This document shows, piece by piece, positions 34,975-46,050 of a DNA stretch of 64,000 nucleotides. Source of the stretch: Bacillus sp. X1(2014) (GTDB lineage: Bacteria; Bacillota; Bacilli; Bacillales_B; DSM-18226); assembly GCF_007678255.1 (NCBI RefSeq), contig NZ_VEED01000003.1, forward strand, positions 62,001 through 126,000, given 5' to 3'. The notes beneath the pieces are model-generated. The model did not search any database. It worked only from the letters and a program-made list of their open reading frames with translations, and was not told where the DNA came from. Positions within the stretch are counted from its first letter, which is position 1; every line of letters begins with the position of its first letter. The position numbers and the translations under genes are program-made.

Positions 34975-35634
34975 ATGAAAAAGAGCTTTGCAGTCATTGG
35001 GCTGGGCCGATTTGGTGGAAGTATTTGTCGTACACTAACCGATGAGGGGATGGAAGTACTGGCAATTGATAAAAATGAGGAACGTGTCAATGAATATGCA
35101 ATGATTGCTTCCCATGCGGTTGTAGGTGATACAACAGACGAAGCTGTTTTAAAAAGCTTAGGGATCCGGAACTTTGATCATGTAATTGTTGCTATTGGCG
35201 ATGATATTCAATCAAGCATACTAACAACCCTTATTCTCAAAGAATTGGGAGTCGTACGTATTACAGTAAAGGCTCAAAATGATTACCATGAAAAAGTTCT
35301 TCGTAAAATTGGAGCAGACAGTGTTGTCCATCCAGAAAGAGATATGGGAAGACGTATAGCTAACAATATGGCCTCTAGTAACGTTGTTGACTATCTTGAA
35401 CTTTCAGATGAACACAGTATTGTTGAAATTGTCGCGAATGGAAGACTTAGTGGCCATACGATTATGGATTTGGACATTCGGAAGAGATATGGTTTGAATA
35501 TTGTCGCTATCAAAAGAGGAGAAGAGATTATTGTTTCTCCACAGGCAAAAGAAACCTTCCACGCTAATGATGTTTTAATTGTAATCGGAACAGACAAAGA
35601 CATCGATCGATTTGAAAAAAAGGTATTAGAATAA
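34975..35634 (+). CDS. ktrC: Potassium channel regulatory subunit KtrC
   Basis: 219 residues: RCK_N Rossmann domain with IGLGRFGGS, an acidic ribose-binding AIDKNEERV, and GDTTDEAVL, then an RCK_C domain (about 135-219). It forms the cytosolic ring that gates the KtrD potassium channel in response to ATP/ADP and c-di-AMP in B. subtilis. ATG 34975 (MKKSFAVIG) follows AGAGGGG; a start at 34954 is weaker. It lies next to rnjA as in B. subtilis, though adeC is missing. Confidence 0.9.
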   Translation: MKKSFAVIGLGRFGGSICRTLTDEGMEVLAIDKNEERVNEYAMIASHAVVGDTTDEAVLKSLGIRNFDHVIVAIGDDIQSSILTTLILKELGVVRITVKAQNDYHEKVLRKIGADSVVHPERDMGRRIANNMASSNVVDYLELSDEHSIVEIVANGRLSGHTIMDLDIRKRYGLNIVAIKRGEEIIVSPQAKETFHANDVLIVIGTDKDIDRFEKKVLE

Positions 35635-35636
35635 AG

Positions 35637-35754
35637 AAAAGCGGAAGCGCCTTGCTAGGGGCGACAGGCATAAGACGAGCAGGCGTGAAGGTTGCTCTTT
35701 AACCTTCATGACTGATTGGCTTATGACCCCGAGCCCCTAGGCGCTGGAGCTAGA
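35637..35754. repeat. Extragenic folded repeat element (118 bp)
   Basis: It begins AAAAGCGGAAGCGCC and ends GGCGCTGGAGCTAGAC. Inside are the complementary pairs GCATAAG/CTTATG and TGAAGGTT/AACCTTCA, so it can fold into one long branched hairpin. This matches a dispersed repeat family seen in many Bacillus-type genomes. A deleted copy is at 31288-31320. Confidence 0.75.
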
Positions 35755-35758
35755 CAAT

Positions 35759-35802
35759 AAAGAAAAGCGGAAGCGCCCTTACAGGCGCTTCCGCTTTTCT
35801 TT
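35759..35802. terminator. Bidirectional terminator, ktrC / rnjA
   Basis: Nineteen-base perfect arms (35759-35777 and 35784-35802). The left arm contains AAAAGCGGAAGCGCC, identical to the start of the adjacent repeat element, so the terminator may derive from a second partial copy. Confidence 0.9.
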
Positions 35803-35807
35803 ATTAT

Positions 35808-37475
35808 TTACACTTCCATAATGATTGGTAAGATCATTGGTCTGCGTTTTGTTTTTTCGTATAAGAAAGGAGCTAATGTATCTGTAATTTCGTTTTTAAT
35901 TTCCGACCATTGGCTTGTCTTTCTTTCCATTACCCTATTCAAGTGTTTGGTGATTAGGTTCTGTGCATCATTAATTAAATCACCTGATTCTCGCATATAA
36001 ACAAATCCTCGCGAAATTAAGTCTGGACCGGATGCAATTTTGAATTCTTTCATATTAATGCTTACCACCACAACTACTAAACCTTCTTCTGAGAGAATTC
36101 TACGGTCACGTAAGACGATGTTTCCGATGTCGCCTACTCCGCTGCCATCAATATAAACGGAACCAGATGGGATCTTTCCTGCAACCTGTGCTGTATCCTC
36201 AGAAAGTGCTAATACCTCACCATTATCCATAATAAAACAATTTTCTTCTTGTACCCCACAATCAACTGCAATCTTAGCATGCATTCTTTGCATACGATAT
36301 TCACCATGGATCGGCATAAAGAACTTTGGTCTGATTAAGCGAAGCATAAGCTTTTGTTCTTCCTGTCCACCATGACCAGAGGTATGAATATTGCTAAGTT
36401 TCCCGTGAATAACTTCAGCCCCTGCTCTGTAGAGCATATTAATAGTCCTGCTCACGCTGATTGTGTTCCCAGGAATAGGTGATGATGAAAATACAACAGT
36501 ATCTCCGGGAATAATTTGAATTTGTCTGTGTGTACCATTTGCAATTCTTGATAGGGCAGCCATCGCTTCACCCTGACTTCCAGTACAAAGGATGGTAACT
36601 TTATCAGCAGGCAGTCGATTGATTTGATTTGCTTCAATAAAGGTTTCTTTAGGTGCATTAATATAACCTAACTCAAGTCCAATATTAATGGCAGCTTCCA
36701 TACTCCGTCCAAAAACTGCTACTTTCCTTCCGTATACCACGGCTGCCTCTACCACTTGCTGCAATCGATGAATATTTGATGCAAATGTTGCAAATATGAT
36801 TCGGCCATCCACTTTACGGAAAATATCGTTAATGCTGTCGCCAACCCGGCGTTCTGACATCGTAAATTCAGGTATTTCACTATTCGTACTGTCTGAAAGT
36901 AAACATAGTACGCCTTCCTTACCGATTTCGGCCATTTTAGTTAAATTGGCTGGTTCACCGACAGGGGTAAAATCAAATTTAAAATCGCCAGTATGGACAA
37001 TTTGTCCTGGCGGTGTTTTAACAACAATTCCATATGAATCAGGAATACTATGTGTAGTGCGGAAAAAAGTAACGGATGTTTTGCGGAATTTTATGACATC
37101 GTCTTCTTTTATATCAATCAGCTTAGCATTTCTCAATAAGCCGTGTTCTTCAAGTTTATTTTTTATTAATCCAAGAGCCAATTTGCCTCCATAAATTGGA
37201 ACATTTACTTCGCGTAATAAATAGGGAATGCCACCAATGTGGTCTTCATGCCCATGAGTAACAAATAAGCCTTTTATTTTTTCTTGATTTTTAACCAAAT
37301 AGGTGTAATCCGGTATAACATAATCAATGCCTAATAGCTCGTCCTCTGGAAATTTAATGCCGGCATCAATCAATATTATTTCATCCTGGAACTGAACTGC
37401 ATATGTGTTTTTGCCTATTTCGCCTAAACCACCAAGGGCAAAAACTGCAGTTTGATCATTCTTAACAAATTTCAT
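35808..37475 (-). CDS. rnjA: Ribonuclease J1
   Basis: 555 residues, beta-lactamase/beta-CASP RNase. HGHEDHIGG binds the zinc pair, followed by [23 protein letters not shown] and the C-terminal [11 protein letters not shown] and PIHGEYR motifs. It is the main 5'-3' exonuclease and an endonuclease of mRNA decay. Its ATG overlaps the rpoY stop by four bases (ATGA), as in B. subtilis. A terminator is shared with ktrC. Confidence 0.97.
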   Translation of the reverse strand: MKFVKNDQTAVFALGGLGEIGKNTYAVQFQDEIILIDAGIKFPEDELLGIDYVIPDYTYLVKNQEKIKGLFVTHGHEDHIGGIPYLLREVNVPIYGGKLALGLIKNKLEEHGLLRNAKLIDIKEDDVIKFRKTSVTFFRTTHSIPDSYGIVVKTPPGQIVHTGDFKFDFTPVGEPANLTKMAEIGKEGVLCLLSDSTNSEIPEFTMSERRVGDSINDIFRKVDGRIIFATFASNIHRLQQVVEAAVVYGRKVAVFGRSMEAAINIGLELGYINAPKETFIEANQINRLPADKVTILCTGSQGEAMAALSRIANGTHRQIQIIPGDTVVFSSSPIPGNTISVSRTINMLYRAGAEVIHGKLSNIHTSGHGGQEEQKLMLRLIRPKFFMPIHGEYRMQRMHAKIAVDCGVQEENCFIMDNGEVLALSEDTAQVAGKIPSGSVYIDGSGVGDIGNIVLRDRRILSEEGLVVVVVSINMKEFKIASGPDLISRGFVYMRESGDLINDAQNLITKHLNRVMERKTSQWSEIKNEITDTLAPFLYEKTKRRPMILPIIMEV

Positions 37476-37690
37476 AAATTATCTTTCTCCAATACTTTAT
37501 AGTCTTCATTTTGTTGTTCATAACTAAGATGTGCTCCCTTAACTTCTTGAACAGATTCAACATTATAGCCACGGTCAGCAATTTTTGTACGGACGTCTCT
37601 GACTGATTCACCTTCAATAAAAAGGGTTTTTGTATTTTCTCTAACAGGTACTTCTGTAATGCTTTCTTGATAATATACTTTAAATATCAT
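37472..37690 (-). CDS. rpoY: RNA polymerase epsilon subunit RpoY (YkzG)
   Basis: 72 residues starting [27 protein letters not shown], with [19 protein letters not shown] at the end, matching the small epsilon subunit of Firmicute RNA polymerase. It is translationally coupled to rnjA by an ATGA overlap. The ATG at 37690 follows AGGAGCG; longer frames to 37756 are rejected on homology. A possible -10 TATAAT lies on the minus strand at 37728-37733. Confidence 0.92.
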   Translation of the reverse strand: MIFKVYYQESITEVPVRENTKTLFIEGESVRDVRTKIADRGYNVESVQEVKGAHLSYEQQNEDYKVLEKDNL

Positions 37691-37886
37691 TACAATATCG
37701 CTCCTAACTTGAGTCATAGCTTTTTCTATTATATAAAACATTTTCATCTTTTTCATTTATTTTCTTTGGAAAACATTAGTCTTGTATGAAAAGTATGTAA
37801 AAAAGAATCGTTGTTTTTACAATTTACAATAACGAAGGAGCCCTTCGCAAGTTTGAAGGGCCCTAAATAAATTTAGGCAATGGGAT

Positions 37887-37958
37887 TTATGCAATGGATT
37901 TTTTTCGTAGTAAATCATTCCACTGTTTTAAGAGCTTCTTTCTCAGCTTCTTTAACAT
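37887..37958 (-). CDS. Possible 23-residue basic peptide
   Basis: ATG 37958 lies 10 bases after AAGGAG on the minus strand and encodes 23 residues with nine lysines or arginines and regularly spaced leucines, plausible for an amphipathic helix. It stops at 37887. It is the only coding candidate in the 1.1 kb rpoY-def gap. It may equally be chance; no family is recognised. Confidence 0.3.
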   Translation of the reverse strand: MLKKLRKKLLKQWNDLLRKKSIA

Positions 37959-38131
37959 AGTGGATCATCTCCTTATCTCTTATTTTATACGAACCTTGTC
38001 CAATGTAAAGTAAGCGATGGCAGATTATTGAAGTTTTTTTAAAATAAGAGTATTTTTACTTTATTATATGAAGAAAAATGCTGATTCAATCATGGTTAAA
38101 CATGGAATTATAGTGACATTATAAAAAATAG

Positions 38132-38168
38132 CAAAAGAACCGACCAATAGGCCGGTTCTTTTGTTTTG
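38132..38168. terminator. Terminator, probably ending the def transcript
   Basis: Arms CAAAAGAACCGACC (38132-38145) and GGCCGGTTCTTTTG (38150-38163) with one mismatch. On the minus strand the stem is followed by CTATTTTTTATA. No other terminator lies between it and def, so the def mRNA would extend through the repeat array. Confidence 0.7.
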
Positions 38169-38234
38169 ACTGTTTTCGGAATAATTGCTGTTTTTGGAAC
38201 CGATTTAATCATAAAAATCTCAGAAGGAATTATA

Positions 38235-38693
38235 GTTCGGACACGATTGCTTTTAAAATTACGAAAGCTGTCCGAAGACGACCGAAGTTCGGACACGATT
38301 GCCATTGAAATCACGAAAGCTGTCCGAAGCCGACCGAAGTTCGACACGATTGCCATTGAAATCACGAAAGCTGTCCGAAGCCGACCGAAGTTCGGACACG
38401 ATTGCCATTGAAATCACGAAAGCTGTCCGAAGCCGACCGAAGTTCGGACATGATTGCCTTTGAAATCACGAAAGCTGTCCGAAGCCGACCGAAGTTCGGA
38501 CACGATTGCCATTGAAATCACGAAAGCTGTCCGAAGCCGACCGAAGTTCGGACATGATTGCCATTGAAATCACGAAAGCTGTCCGAAGACGACCGAAGTT
38601 CGGACATGATTGCCATTGAAATCACGAAAGCTGTCCGAAGCCGACCGAAGTTCGGACATGATTGCCATTGAAATCACACGGAAGCTGTCCGAA
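38235..38693. repeat. Tandem array of nine ~52-bp units with hairpin arms
   Basis: Units start at 38235, 38287, 38339, 38390, 38442, 38494, 38546, 38598 and 38650. Each contains TTCGGACA, about 25 bases, TGTCCGAA, then GCCGACCGAAG. The third unit has 51 bases (TTCGACA). The first differs in its middle and the last has a small insertion and ends early. The arms can pair within a unit (25-base loop) or across the unit boundary (11-base loop). The array is bracketed by ACTGTTTTCG (38169-38178) and CGAAAACAGT (38706-38715). There are no unique spacers, so it is not CRISPR. Confidence 0.92.
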
Positions 38694-38767
38694 TGGGCCA
38701 CGAATCGAAAACAGTAACAAAGTTTACGATAAGAACCTTTATTTTTTACGACTTCAATTTGGGGATT

Positions 38768-39322
38768 TTAACGCTCGATTGCAATGGCACCTTCGATCGG
38801 TCTTAATGGATCTGCATGATTAATATAATCATAAAACATAATCCCATTTAAATGATCAATTTCGTGTTGAAAACAAATAGCAGGAAGTCCTTTTAAACGA
38901 AGTTTCACTTCTTCACCATTTAGTGTAGTTCCCTTTAGTGTGATTCTTGCATGTCTTGGAACATAACCGGGAATCGCTCTATCAACAGACAGGCAGCCTT
39001 CACCTGCTTTCAAATAGGACTTTTCAATAGAATGGCTAATAATTTTTGGGTTAAATAACGCATAGCTATAAAGAGTTCCTGTCTCATCCATAAGATGGAC
39101 AGCAATCATTCGTTTTAACACATTAATTTGTGGGGCCGCTAAACCGATTCCTGGTCGCAGACCATATTGTGCAGATACTTCAGGATTTTGGCTATTAATG
39201 ACATATTCTAATAAGCTGCTTAGTATTTGTTTATCCTCTTCAGAGGGCGGCATAGATACTTCTGCAGCCACTTTTCTAAGGGAAGGATGGCCATCTCGTA
39301 TGATATCTCCCATCGTTAACAT
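38768..39322 (-). CDS. def: Peptide deformylase
   Basis: 184 residues, equal to B. subtilis DefB (YkrB). Motif 1 GIGLAAPQ, motif 2 EGCLSV and motif 3 QHEIDHLNG supply the metal ligands Cys, His and His and the catalytic Glu. It removes formyl groups from new proteins. ATG 39322 (MLTMGDIIRDGHPSLRK) fits homologues; GTG 39334 is possible but less so. Downstream the transcript probably reads through the 52-bp array. Confidence 0.95.
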   Translation of the reverse strand: MLTMGDIIRDGHPSLRKVAAEVSMPPSEEDKQILSSLLEYVINSQNPEVSAQYGLRPGIGLAAPQINVLKRMIAVHLMDETGTLYSYALFNPKIISHSIEKSYLKAGEGCLSVDRAIPGYVPRHARITLKGTTLNGEEVKLRLKGLPAICFQHEIDHLNGIMFYDYINHADPLRPIEGAIAIER

Positions 39323-39501
39323 GAAAACACTCACTCCTGTACTCTAACTGAATTATTAATAATAATTAGTCTATCAGACAATTAATAAAAAGTTAACAAT
39401 TGATTAAAGCCCTCCTTAAAGCATCCTTTTATAAACTCCTTATTGTCAAACAAACCAAGTGTCGATATAGTAGAATATGGAATAAGCAGGAGGTTTAAAA
39501 C

Positions 39502-40164
39502 ATGTCATTTTTAAAAAAGTCTGGATTTATTTTTATTATATTGGCTATGACAGTTATTTTTGCAGGATGTACAAAAGAAAAGACACCTGAAGAAAAAATG
39601 TATACCGTCTTAGAAAAAGTCGTAAAGGCGGAAAAGGTATTCGAAGAACAACAGAATCCCCTTGTCGCGCTAGAAAAAAAGGAAAAAGGGATTTATGACC
39701 AAATTATTGAACTTGGCATGAAAGAATATGATCAAATCGTTAAGCTTTCAGATGAAGCACTTTTATTAGTAAATCAAAGAAAAGAGCTTATGGACAAGGA
39801 AACAAACAGTATTAAGCTCTCGGAAAAAGAATTCTCAAAAGCTGCAAATATAAAAGATAAATTTGAAGATCCAAGCTTAAAGAAAATAGCTAATGATATG
39901 TATGAAATAATGATGAAAAGATATGAAGCTCATGATGTGTTATTCACCGAATATAACGAGGCACTTAAAAATGATAAAGCATTATATGATATGTTTAAAA
40001 ATAAAAACCTTCCACTAGAGGATCTTGAATCTCAAGTAAATAAGCTCAATGAAACATATAAAAGAATCTATAATGCGAATGAAAAATTTAATATACTAAC
40101 AGAACAATACAATGATAAAAAGTTGTTATTTTATAAGCAGGCGGGGCTTAATACAAGTAACTAA
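39502..40164 (+). CDS. ykyA: YkyA family lipoprotein
   Basis: 220 residues. Signal peptide with lipobox FAGC (C23), then an almost wholly helical, highly charged domain with heptad-like repeats, typical of YkyA. Predicted to sit on the outer face of the membrane; function unknown. ATG 39502 has an AGGAGG site. Its position between def and pdhA is conserved. Confidence 0.87.
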   Translation: MSFLKKSGFIFIILAMTVIFAGCTKEKTPEEKMYTVLEKVVKAEKVFEEQQNPLVALEKKEKGIYDQIIELGMKEYDQIVKLSDEALLLVNQRKELMDKETNSIKLSEKEFSKAANIKDKFEDPSLKKIANDMYEIMMKRYEAHDVLFTEYNEALKNDKALYDMFKNKNLPLEDLESQVNKLNETYKRIYNANEKFNILTEQYNDKKLLFYKQAGLNTSN

Positions 40165-40182
40165 ATATTATTTAATAAAAAT

Positions 40183-40210
40183 AATCGGCAAATTCTGCCG
40201 ATTTTTTTAT
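40183..40210 (+). terminator. Terminator of ykyA
   Basis: Arms AATCGGCA (40183-40190) and TGCCGATT (40196-40203) followed by T residues. Confidence 0.82.
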
Positions 40211-40333
40211 ATTATAACAACTTCAGGAAAAGGAAATATTTATATAACAGATATTCAAATTGAATGATACAGAAAGAATGATATGCAATTATTTAGCAAC
40301 ATGTTTGTGTTGAAAAATATTAATACATAGTAT

Positions 40334-40362
40334 TTGACGTGTAAAAAGTAATGAGGTAAACT
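40334..40362 (+). promoter_or_regulatory. Candidate sigma-A promoter of pdhABCD
   Basis: TTGACG (40334-40339), 17-base spacer, TAAACT (40357-40362). It is the best pair found in the gap, but the -10 is imperfect. Confidence 0.5.
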
Positions 40363-40644
40363 TGTAAAAGAGTTCATTAATTGTATCAATGATGTTACAT
40401 AATATAGTGGTACAGAATAAAATGATGGTGAGGTAAAAGAAAATTTGTTTTATCTTATCTTTTCTGTGAAAAACTATTTAGTAGTATGTTTAAGAACTAA
40501 GCTAACCAAAATTCTATGTAATATCACGGGTTTACTCAATACAAAGTACAAAATGGATAGGAATGACTATCTGCTTTTATTCTTTAGCTTTTGGGTAATC
40601 TAACTTAGTGGATAATATTTTCAAAAATTTAGCTCCTGAATTGA

Positions 40645-41778
<1,134 letters not shown>

Positions 41779-41781
41779 GCC

Positions 41782-42759
41782 ATGGCTCAAATGACAATGA
41801 TTCAAGCAATTACAGATGCTTTACGTTCGGAATTACGCAACGATCCAAATGTGTTAGTATTCGGTGAGGACGTTGGTGTAAACGGTGGTGTATTCCGTGC
41901 AACCGAAGGGTTGCAACAGGAATTTGGCGAAGATCGTGTATTTGACACGCCACTAGCTGAATCTGGAATCGGCGGCTTAGCAGTAGGTCTAAGTTTGCAA
42001 GGATTCCGCCCAGTTCCAGAAATTCAATTTTTTGGTTTCGTATTTGAGGTCATGGATTCCATTGCTGGTCAATTAGCCCGCCAACGTTATCGTTCAGGTG
42101 GAAAGTTTAGTGCGCCTGTAACGTTTCGCTCGCCATTTGGTGGAGGGGTACATACTCCTGATATGCACGCTGACAGTTTAGAAGGACTTATGGCTCAGAC
42201 ACCTGGAGTTAAGGTTGTTATTCCGTCAACTCCATATGATGCTAAGGGGTTGCTCATTTCATCTATCCGTGACAATGATACAGTTGTTTTCCTTGAGCAT
42301 ATGAAATTATACCGTTCATTCCGTCAAGAAGTTCCTGAAGAGTCATATACAATCCCACTAGGAAAAGCTGAAGTTAAACGTGAAGGTACTGACGTTTCAA
42401 TTATTACCTATGGTGCAATGGTACATGAGTCATTAAAAGCTGCCGAAGAGTTAGAAAAAGAAGGTTTTTCTGCGGAAGTAATTGATTTACGAACTGTAAG
42501 CCCAATCGACCTTGAGACAATTATTGCATCTGTTGAAAAAACAGGTCGTGCGATTGTTGTTCAAGAAGCACAAAAACAAGCTGGTATTGCAGCAAATGTT
42601 GTTGCTGAAATAAATGATCGTGCAATTTTAAGTTTGGAAGCACCAGTCTTACGTGTGGCTGCTCCAGATACCGTTTTTCCATTCCCACAAGCAGAAGCTG
42701 TTTGGCTTCCGAATTATAAAGATGTAATTGCAACAGCTAAAAAGGTTTTAACTTTTTAA
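41782..42759 (+). CDS. pdhB: Pyruvate dehydrogenase E1 component, beta subunit
   Basis: 325 residues, transketolase-like. Starts [44 protein letters not shown], and carries the FRSPFGGG and [15 protein letters not shown] regions normal for E1 beta. With PdhA it forms the heterotetramer that transfers the hydroxyethyl group to the lipoyl domain of PdhC. Followed by a 79-base gap before pdhC. Confidence 0.97.
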   Translation: MAQMTMIQAITDALRSELRNDPNVLVFGEDVGVNGGVFRATEGLQQEFGEDRVFDTPLAESGIGGLAVGLSLQGFRPVPEIQFFGFVFEVMDSIAGQLARQRYRSGGKFSAPVTFRSPFGGGVHTPDMHADSLEGLMAQTPGVKVVIPSTPYDAKGLLISSIRDNDTVVFLEHMKLYRSFRQEVPEESYTIPLGKAEVKREGTDVSIITYGAMVHESLKAAEELEKEGFSAEVIDLRTVSPIDLETIIASVEKTGRAIVVQEAQKQAGIAANVVAEINDRAILSLEAPVLRVAAPDTVFPFPQAEAVWLPNYKDVIATAKKVLTF

Positions 42760-42838
42760 TTAACTTATTTAATCGTACGCTGATATTTCTATAGTTATGT
42801 TGCTCAAAAAAACATGTAATTTAGGAGGATGAATCCTA

Positions 42839-44167
42839 GTGTCATTTCAATTTAAAATGCCTGACATCGGTGAAGGTATACATGAAGGCGAAATTGTTAA
42901 ATGGTTCGTAAAACCAGGTGACAAAGTTCAAGAAGATGATGTACTTTGTGAGATTCAAAATGATAAAGCTGTAGTAGAAATCCCTTCCCCTGTTGAAGGA
43001 ACAGTGGTTGATGTATTAGTTGGCGAAGGAACTGTCGCAACAGTTGGACAAGTTTTGGTAACCTTTGATGCTCCTGGTTACGAAAACCTTCAATTTAAAG
43101 GCGATGAACATGCTGATGAACCGAAACAAGAAGAGAAGCCTGCAGCAGCAGCTCCTGCGCCAGAGGTTAAACAAGATGCAGCACCACAGCCAGCAGCTGT
43201 TGCAGTAGCAACGCAAGTTGAAGTAGATCCAAATCGTCGAATTGTTGCAATGCCGTCTGTCCGTAAATACGCTCGTGAAAAAGGAATTAATATCCAATTA
43301 GTTCCTGGAACAGGAAATCTTGGTCGCATTCTTAAGAGTGATATCGATGCCTTTGTAAGCGGTGGAGCTGCACCTGCACCACAAGCGGCTACTGATACTG
43401 CAGCAGCAGCTACGGAAACTGCTAAAGTGGAAGCACCACAAGCGGCAGCCATTCCTCAAGGCGAATATCCTGAAACTCGTGAGAAGATGAGTGGTATCCG
43501 CAAGGCGATTGCTAAGGCTATGGTTAATTCCAAGCATACAGCACCGCATGTAACACTTATGGATGAAGTGGATGTAACTAAACTTGTTTCACACCGTAAG
43601 AAGTTTAAAGAGGTAGCTGCAGCAAAAGGCATTAAGCTTACATTCTTACCATACATCGTTAAAGCATTAACAAGTGCATTACGTGAATTCCCTGCATTAA
43701 ACACATCACTAGATGATGCAACAAGTGAAATTATTCATAAGCATTATTATAATATTGGAATTGCAGCCGACACAGAAAAAGGCTTACTTGTACCAGTTGT
43801 AAAAGATGCAGATCGCAAGTCAGTTTTCTCAATTTCTAACGAGATCAATGAATTAGCTGGAAAAGCACGTGATGGAAAGCTTGCCCCTAATGAAATGAAA
43901 GGTGCTTCATGTACTATTTCCAATATTGGTTCAGCTGGCGGTCAATGGTTTACTCCAGTAATTAATCATCCTGAAGTTGCCATCTTGGGTGTTGGCCGAA
44001 TTGCAGAAAAACCAATCGTTAGAAACGGTGAAATTGTTGCAGCGCCAGTTTTAGCTTTATCATTAAGCTTTGACCACCGCATGATTGACGGAGCAACAGC
44101 GCAGAATGCTTTAAATCATATTAAACGTTTATTGAACGATCCAGAACTATTGTTAATGGAGGCGTAA
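42839..44167 (+). CDS. pdhC: Dihydrolipoamide acetyltransferase (E2)
   Basis: 442 residues. Lipoyl domain 1-80 with the lipoylated lysine K43 in [12 protein letters not shown]; Ala/Pro linker; E1/E3-binding domain [14 protein letters not shown] near 140-175; second Ala-rich linker; catalytic domain with active-site SFDHRMIDG near the C-terminus. The core of the complex. GTG 42839 is the start, behind TAGGAGGATG; the next codons ([17 protein letters not shown]) match E2 N-termini. Confidence 0.96.
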   Translation: MSFQFKMPDIGEGIHEGEIVKWFVKPGDKVQEDDVLCEIQNDKAVVEIPSPVEGTVVDVLVGEGTVATVGQVLVTFDAPGYENLQFKGDEHADEPKQEEKPAAAAPAPEVKQDAAPQPAAVAVATQVEVDPNRRIVAMPSVRKYAREKGINIQLVPGTGNLGRILKSDIDAFVSGGAAPAPQAATDTAAAATETAKVEAPQAAAIPQGEYPETREKMSGIRKAIAKAMVNSKHTAPHVTLMDEVDVTKLVSHRKKFKEVAAAKGIKLTFLPYIVKALTSALREFPALNTSLDDATSEIIHKHYYNIGIAADTEKGLLVPVVKDADRKSVFSISNEINELAGKARDGKLAPNEMKGASCTISNIGSAGGQWFTPVINHPEVAILGVGRIAEKPIVRNGEIVAAPVLALSLSFDHRMIDGATAQNALNHIKRLLNDPELLLMEA

Positions 44168-44171
44168 TATC

Positions 44172-45587
44172 ATGGTAGTTGGAGATTTCCCAATTGAAAC
44201 AGATACTATAGTAATTGGAGCTGGCCCAGGGGGATATGTTGCAGCAATTCGTGCAGCACAATTGGGACAAAAAGTGACAATTGTTGAAAAAGAATATGTA
44301 GGCGGCGTATGTTTAAATGTCGGTTGTATTCCTTCGAAAGCTTTGATTTCGGCAGGACACCGCTACGAAACAGCCATGCATTCCGATTCTTTTGGAATTA
44401 CCGCAGAAAATGTAAAAGTGGATTTTTCAAAAGTTCAAGAATTCAAGGCAGGCATCGTTAAAAAGTTAACTGGTGGTGTCGAAGGTTTATTAAAAGGTAA
44501 TAAAGTAAACATTGCTCGTGGTGAGGCCTATTTTGTCGATGCCAATACATTGCGTGTTATAAATGAAGATTCAGCACAGACTTATACCTTTAAAAATGCA
44601 ATTATTGCAACTGGATCTCGTCCAATCGAACTTCCAGCCTTTAAATATTCAAAGCGTGTTCTGAATTCTACTGGGGCACTTAACTTAAATGAAATCCCTG
44701 AAAAAATCGTTGTCATCGGCGGCGGTGTCATTGGGATTGAACTTGGTGGAGCCTACGCAAACTTTGGCAGCCAGGTTACCATTTTGGAAGGTGCGGAAGA
44801 AATACTCGGTCTTGGCGTTTTTGATAAGCAAATGGCTGCTCTTGTAAAGAAGAGTATGAAGAAAAAAGGTGCAGAATTCTTTACAAAAGCTTTTGCTAAG
44901 GGCGTTGAAGAGACTGAAAATGGTGTGGTTGTAACGTTCGAAACAAAAGGCGAAGAAAAGAAAATTGAAGCAGATTACGTTTTTGTAATGGTTGGACGTC
45001 GACCTAACACAGATGAAATGGGCTTAGAACAAGTGGGTATTAAGGTGTCTGACCGCGGACTAATTGAAATTGACAAACAATGCCGCACGAACCTTAACAA
45101 TATCTATGCTATTGGTGATGTTGTAGCAGGTCCTCAATTGGCACATAAAGCTTCATATGAAGCGAAAATTGCTGCTGAGGCAATTGCTGGTCACACCTCT
45201 GAAATTGATTATTTAGGTATCCCTGCTGTTGTCTTCTCTGAACCTGAATTAGCTTCAGTTGGCTATACAGAAGCACAAGCAAAAGAAGAAGGAATCACTG
45301 TAAATGCAGCTAAATTCCCATTTGCTGCTAATGGTCGTGCGTTATCATTAGATAGTGGGGATGGATTCTTGAAACTGATTACTCGTAAAGATGATGGTCT
45401 TGTAATTGGGGCACAAATTGCTGGAACAAGTGCTTCAGATATGATTGCTGAATTAGGACTAGCGATTGAAGCAGGAATGACTGCAGAAGATCTTGCTATG
45501 ACAATTCATGCACATCCAACACTAGGAGAAATAACAATGGAAGCGGCGGAAGTAGCTTTAGGAAGCCCAATTCACATCATGAAATAA
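44172..45587 (+). CDS. pdhD: Dihydrolipoamide dehydrogenase (E3)
   Basis: 471 residues. FAD motif GAGPGG (16-21 region), redox-active C47 and C52 in [17 protein letters not shown]-binding [13 protein letters not shown] near 180 and C-terminal dimer motif HAHPTLGEI with the catalytic histidine. It reoxidises the lipoyl groups with NAD+. Starts 4 bases after the pdhC stop. Followed by a strong terminator. Confidence 0.97.
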   Translation: MVVGDFPIETDTIVIGAGPGGYVAAIRAAQLGQKVTIVEKEYVGGVCLNVGCIPSKALISAGHRYETAMHSDSFGITAENVKVDFSKVQEFKAGIVKKLTGGVEGLLKGNKVNIARGEAYFVDANTLRVINEDSAQTYTFKNAIIATGSRPIELPAFKYSKRVLNSTGALNLNEIPEKIVVIGGGVIGIELGGAYANFGSQVTILEGAEEILGLGVFDKQMAALVKKSMKKKGAEFFTKAFAKGVEETENGVVVTFETKGEEKKIEADYVFVMVGRRPNTDEMGLEQVGIKVSDRGLIEIDKQCRTNLNNIYAIGDVVAGPQLAHKASYEAKIAAEAIAGHTSEIDYLGIPAVVFSEPELASVGYTEAQAKEEGITVNAAKFPFAANGRALSLDSGDGFLKLITRKDDGLVIGAQIAGTSASDMIAELGLAIEAGMTAEDLAMTIHAHPTLGEITMEAAEVALGSPIHIMK

Positions 45588-45599
45588 ATTAGAATTTAT

Positions 45600-45638
45600 A
45601 AAAGTCCTTTTCGCAAACTAGCGGAAAGGACTTTTTTA
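45600..45638 (+). terminator. Terminator of pdhABCD
   Basis: Arms AAAGTCCTTTTCGC (45601-45614) and GCGGAAAGGACTTT (45621-45634), then TTTT. Confidence 0.88.
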
Positions 45639-45783
45639 TTCTGACGAATTGTTTTTATTAAAAAAAGCGTAAAAAAATCCTTGTTATCATAAAAACAAAA
45701 TATATCTCTCGTTTTTAGAACATATACTTAAAAGAACTAACATTCTAATTTTAACTTTGAATGTATTAAGAGTGGTGATAAAT

Positions 45784-46026
45784 ATGAGGGTCTATATTGT
45801 CGTGATACTACAATTTATCATTTGGAGCGGTTATACATTTATTGAATGGTTGTCAAAGCATGACCAGCTAATATATAAAGTCTTTATGTTTTTTGTATTT
45901 TTTTATTTAGCTTATCTAATTGGAAACCATGTAACCAAATCATCGCGTAAAACGCTATTTATCACTACTTTAAGCCTTGTTATTTACACTTCAATTCACT
46001 ATACAATGGAAATGTTTACGCACTAA
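45784..46026 (+). CDS. Small hypothetical membrane protein
   Basis: 80 residues with three hydrophobic segments (about 4-20, 32-52, 60-76) separated by short charged loops. ATG 45784 follows AGTGGTGAT; TTG 45757 has no site. Family not recognised. It occupies the position where B. subtilis has slp, but it has no lipobox and is not that protein. Ends at a terminator shared with the convergent gene. Confidence 0.65.
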   Translation: MRVYIVVILQFIIWSGYTFIEWLSKHDQLIYKVFMFFVFFYLAYLIGNHVTKSSRKTLFITTLSLVIYTSIHYTMEMFTH

Positions 46027-46050
46027 AAAAAGCCCCTAAAGGAGCTTTTT
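46025..46050. terminator. Bidirectional terminator, membrane protein / DUF1885 gene
   Basis: Arms AAAAAGCCCCT and AGGAGCTTTTT with one mismatch; both flanks are A/T runs. Confidence 0.75.

Noticed and set aside
36796..37194. 132-codon frame antisense to rnjA
   Set aside because: Shadow of a strongly conserved gene; no ribosome site of its own.
38166..38411. Open frames on both strands running through the 52-bp array
   Set aside because: The period is not a multiple of three, so frames change from unit to unit; no ribosome site. Only the one 51-base unit keeps two repeats in frame.
38235..38693. CRISPR array
   Set aside because: Repeats are directly contiguous, nearly identical along the full 52 bases, with no unique spacers and no cas genes in the window.
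43090..43452. 120-codon Ala/Ser-rich frame antisense to pdhC
   Set aside because: Produced by the Ala/Pro-rich linkers of E2 read on the other strand.
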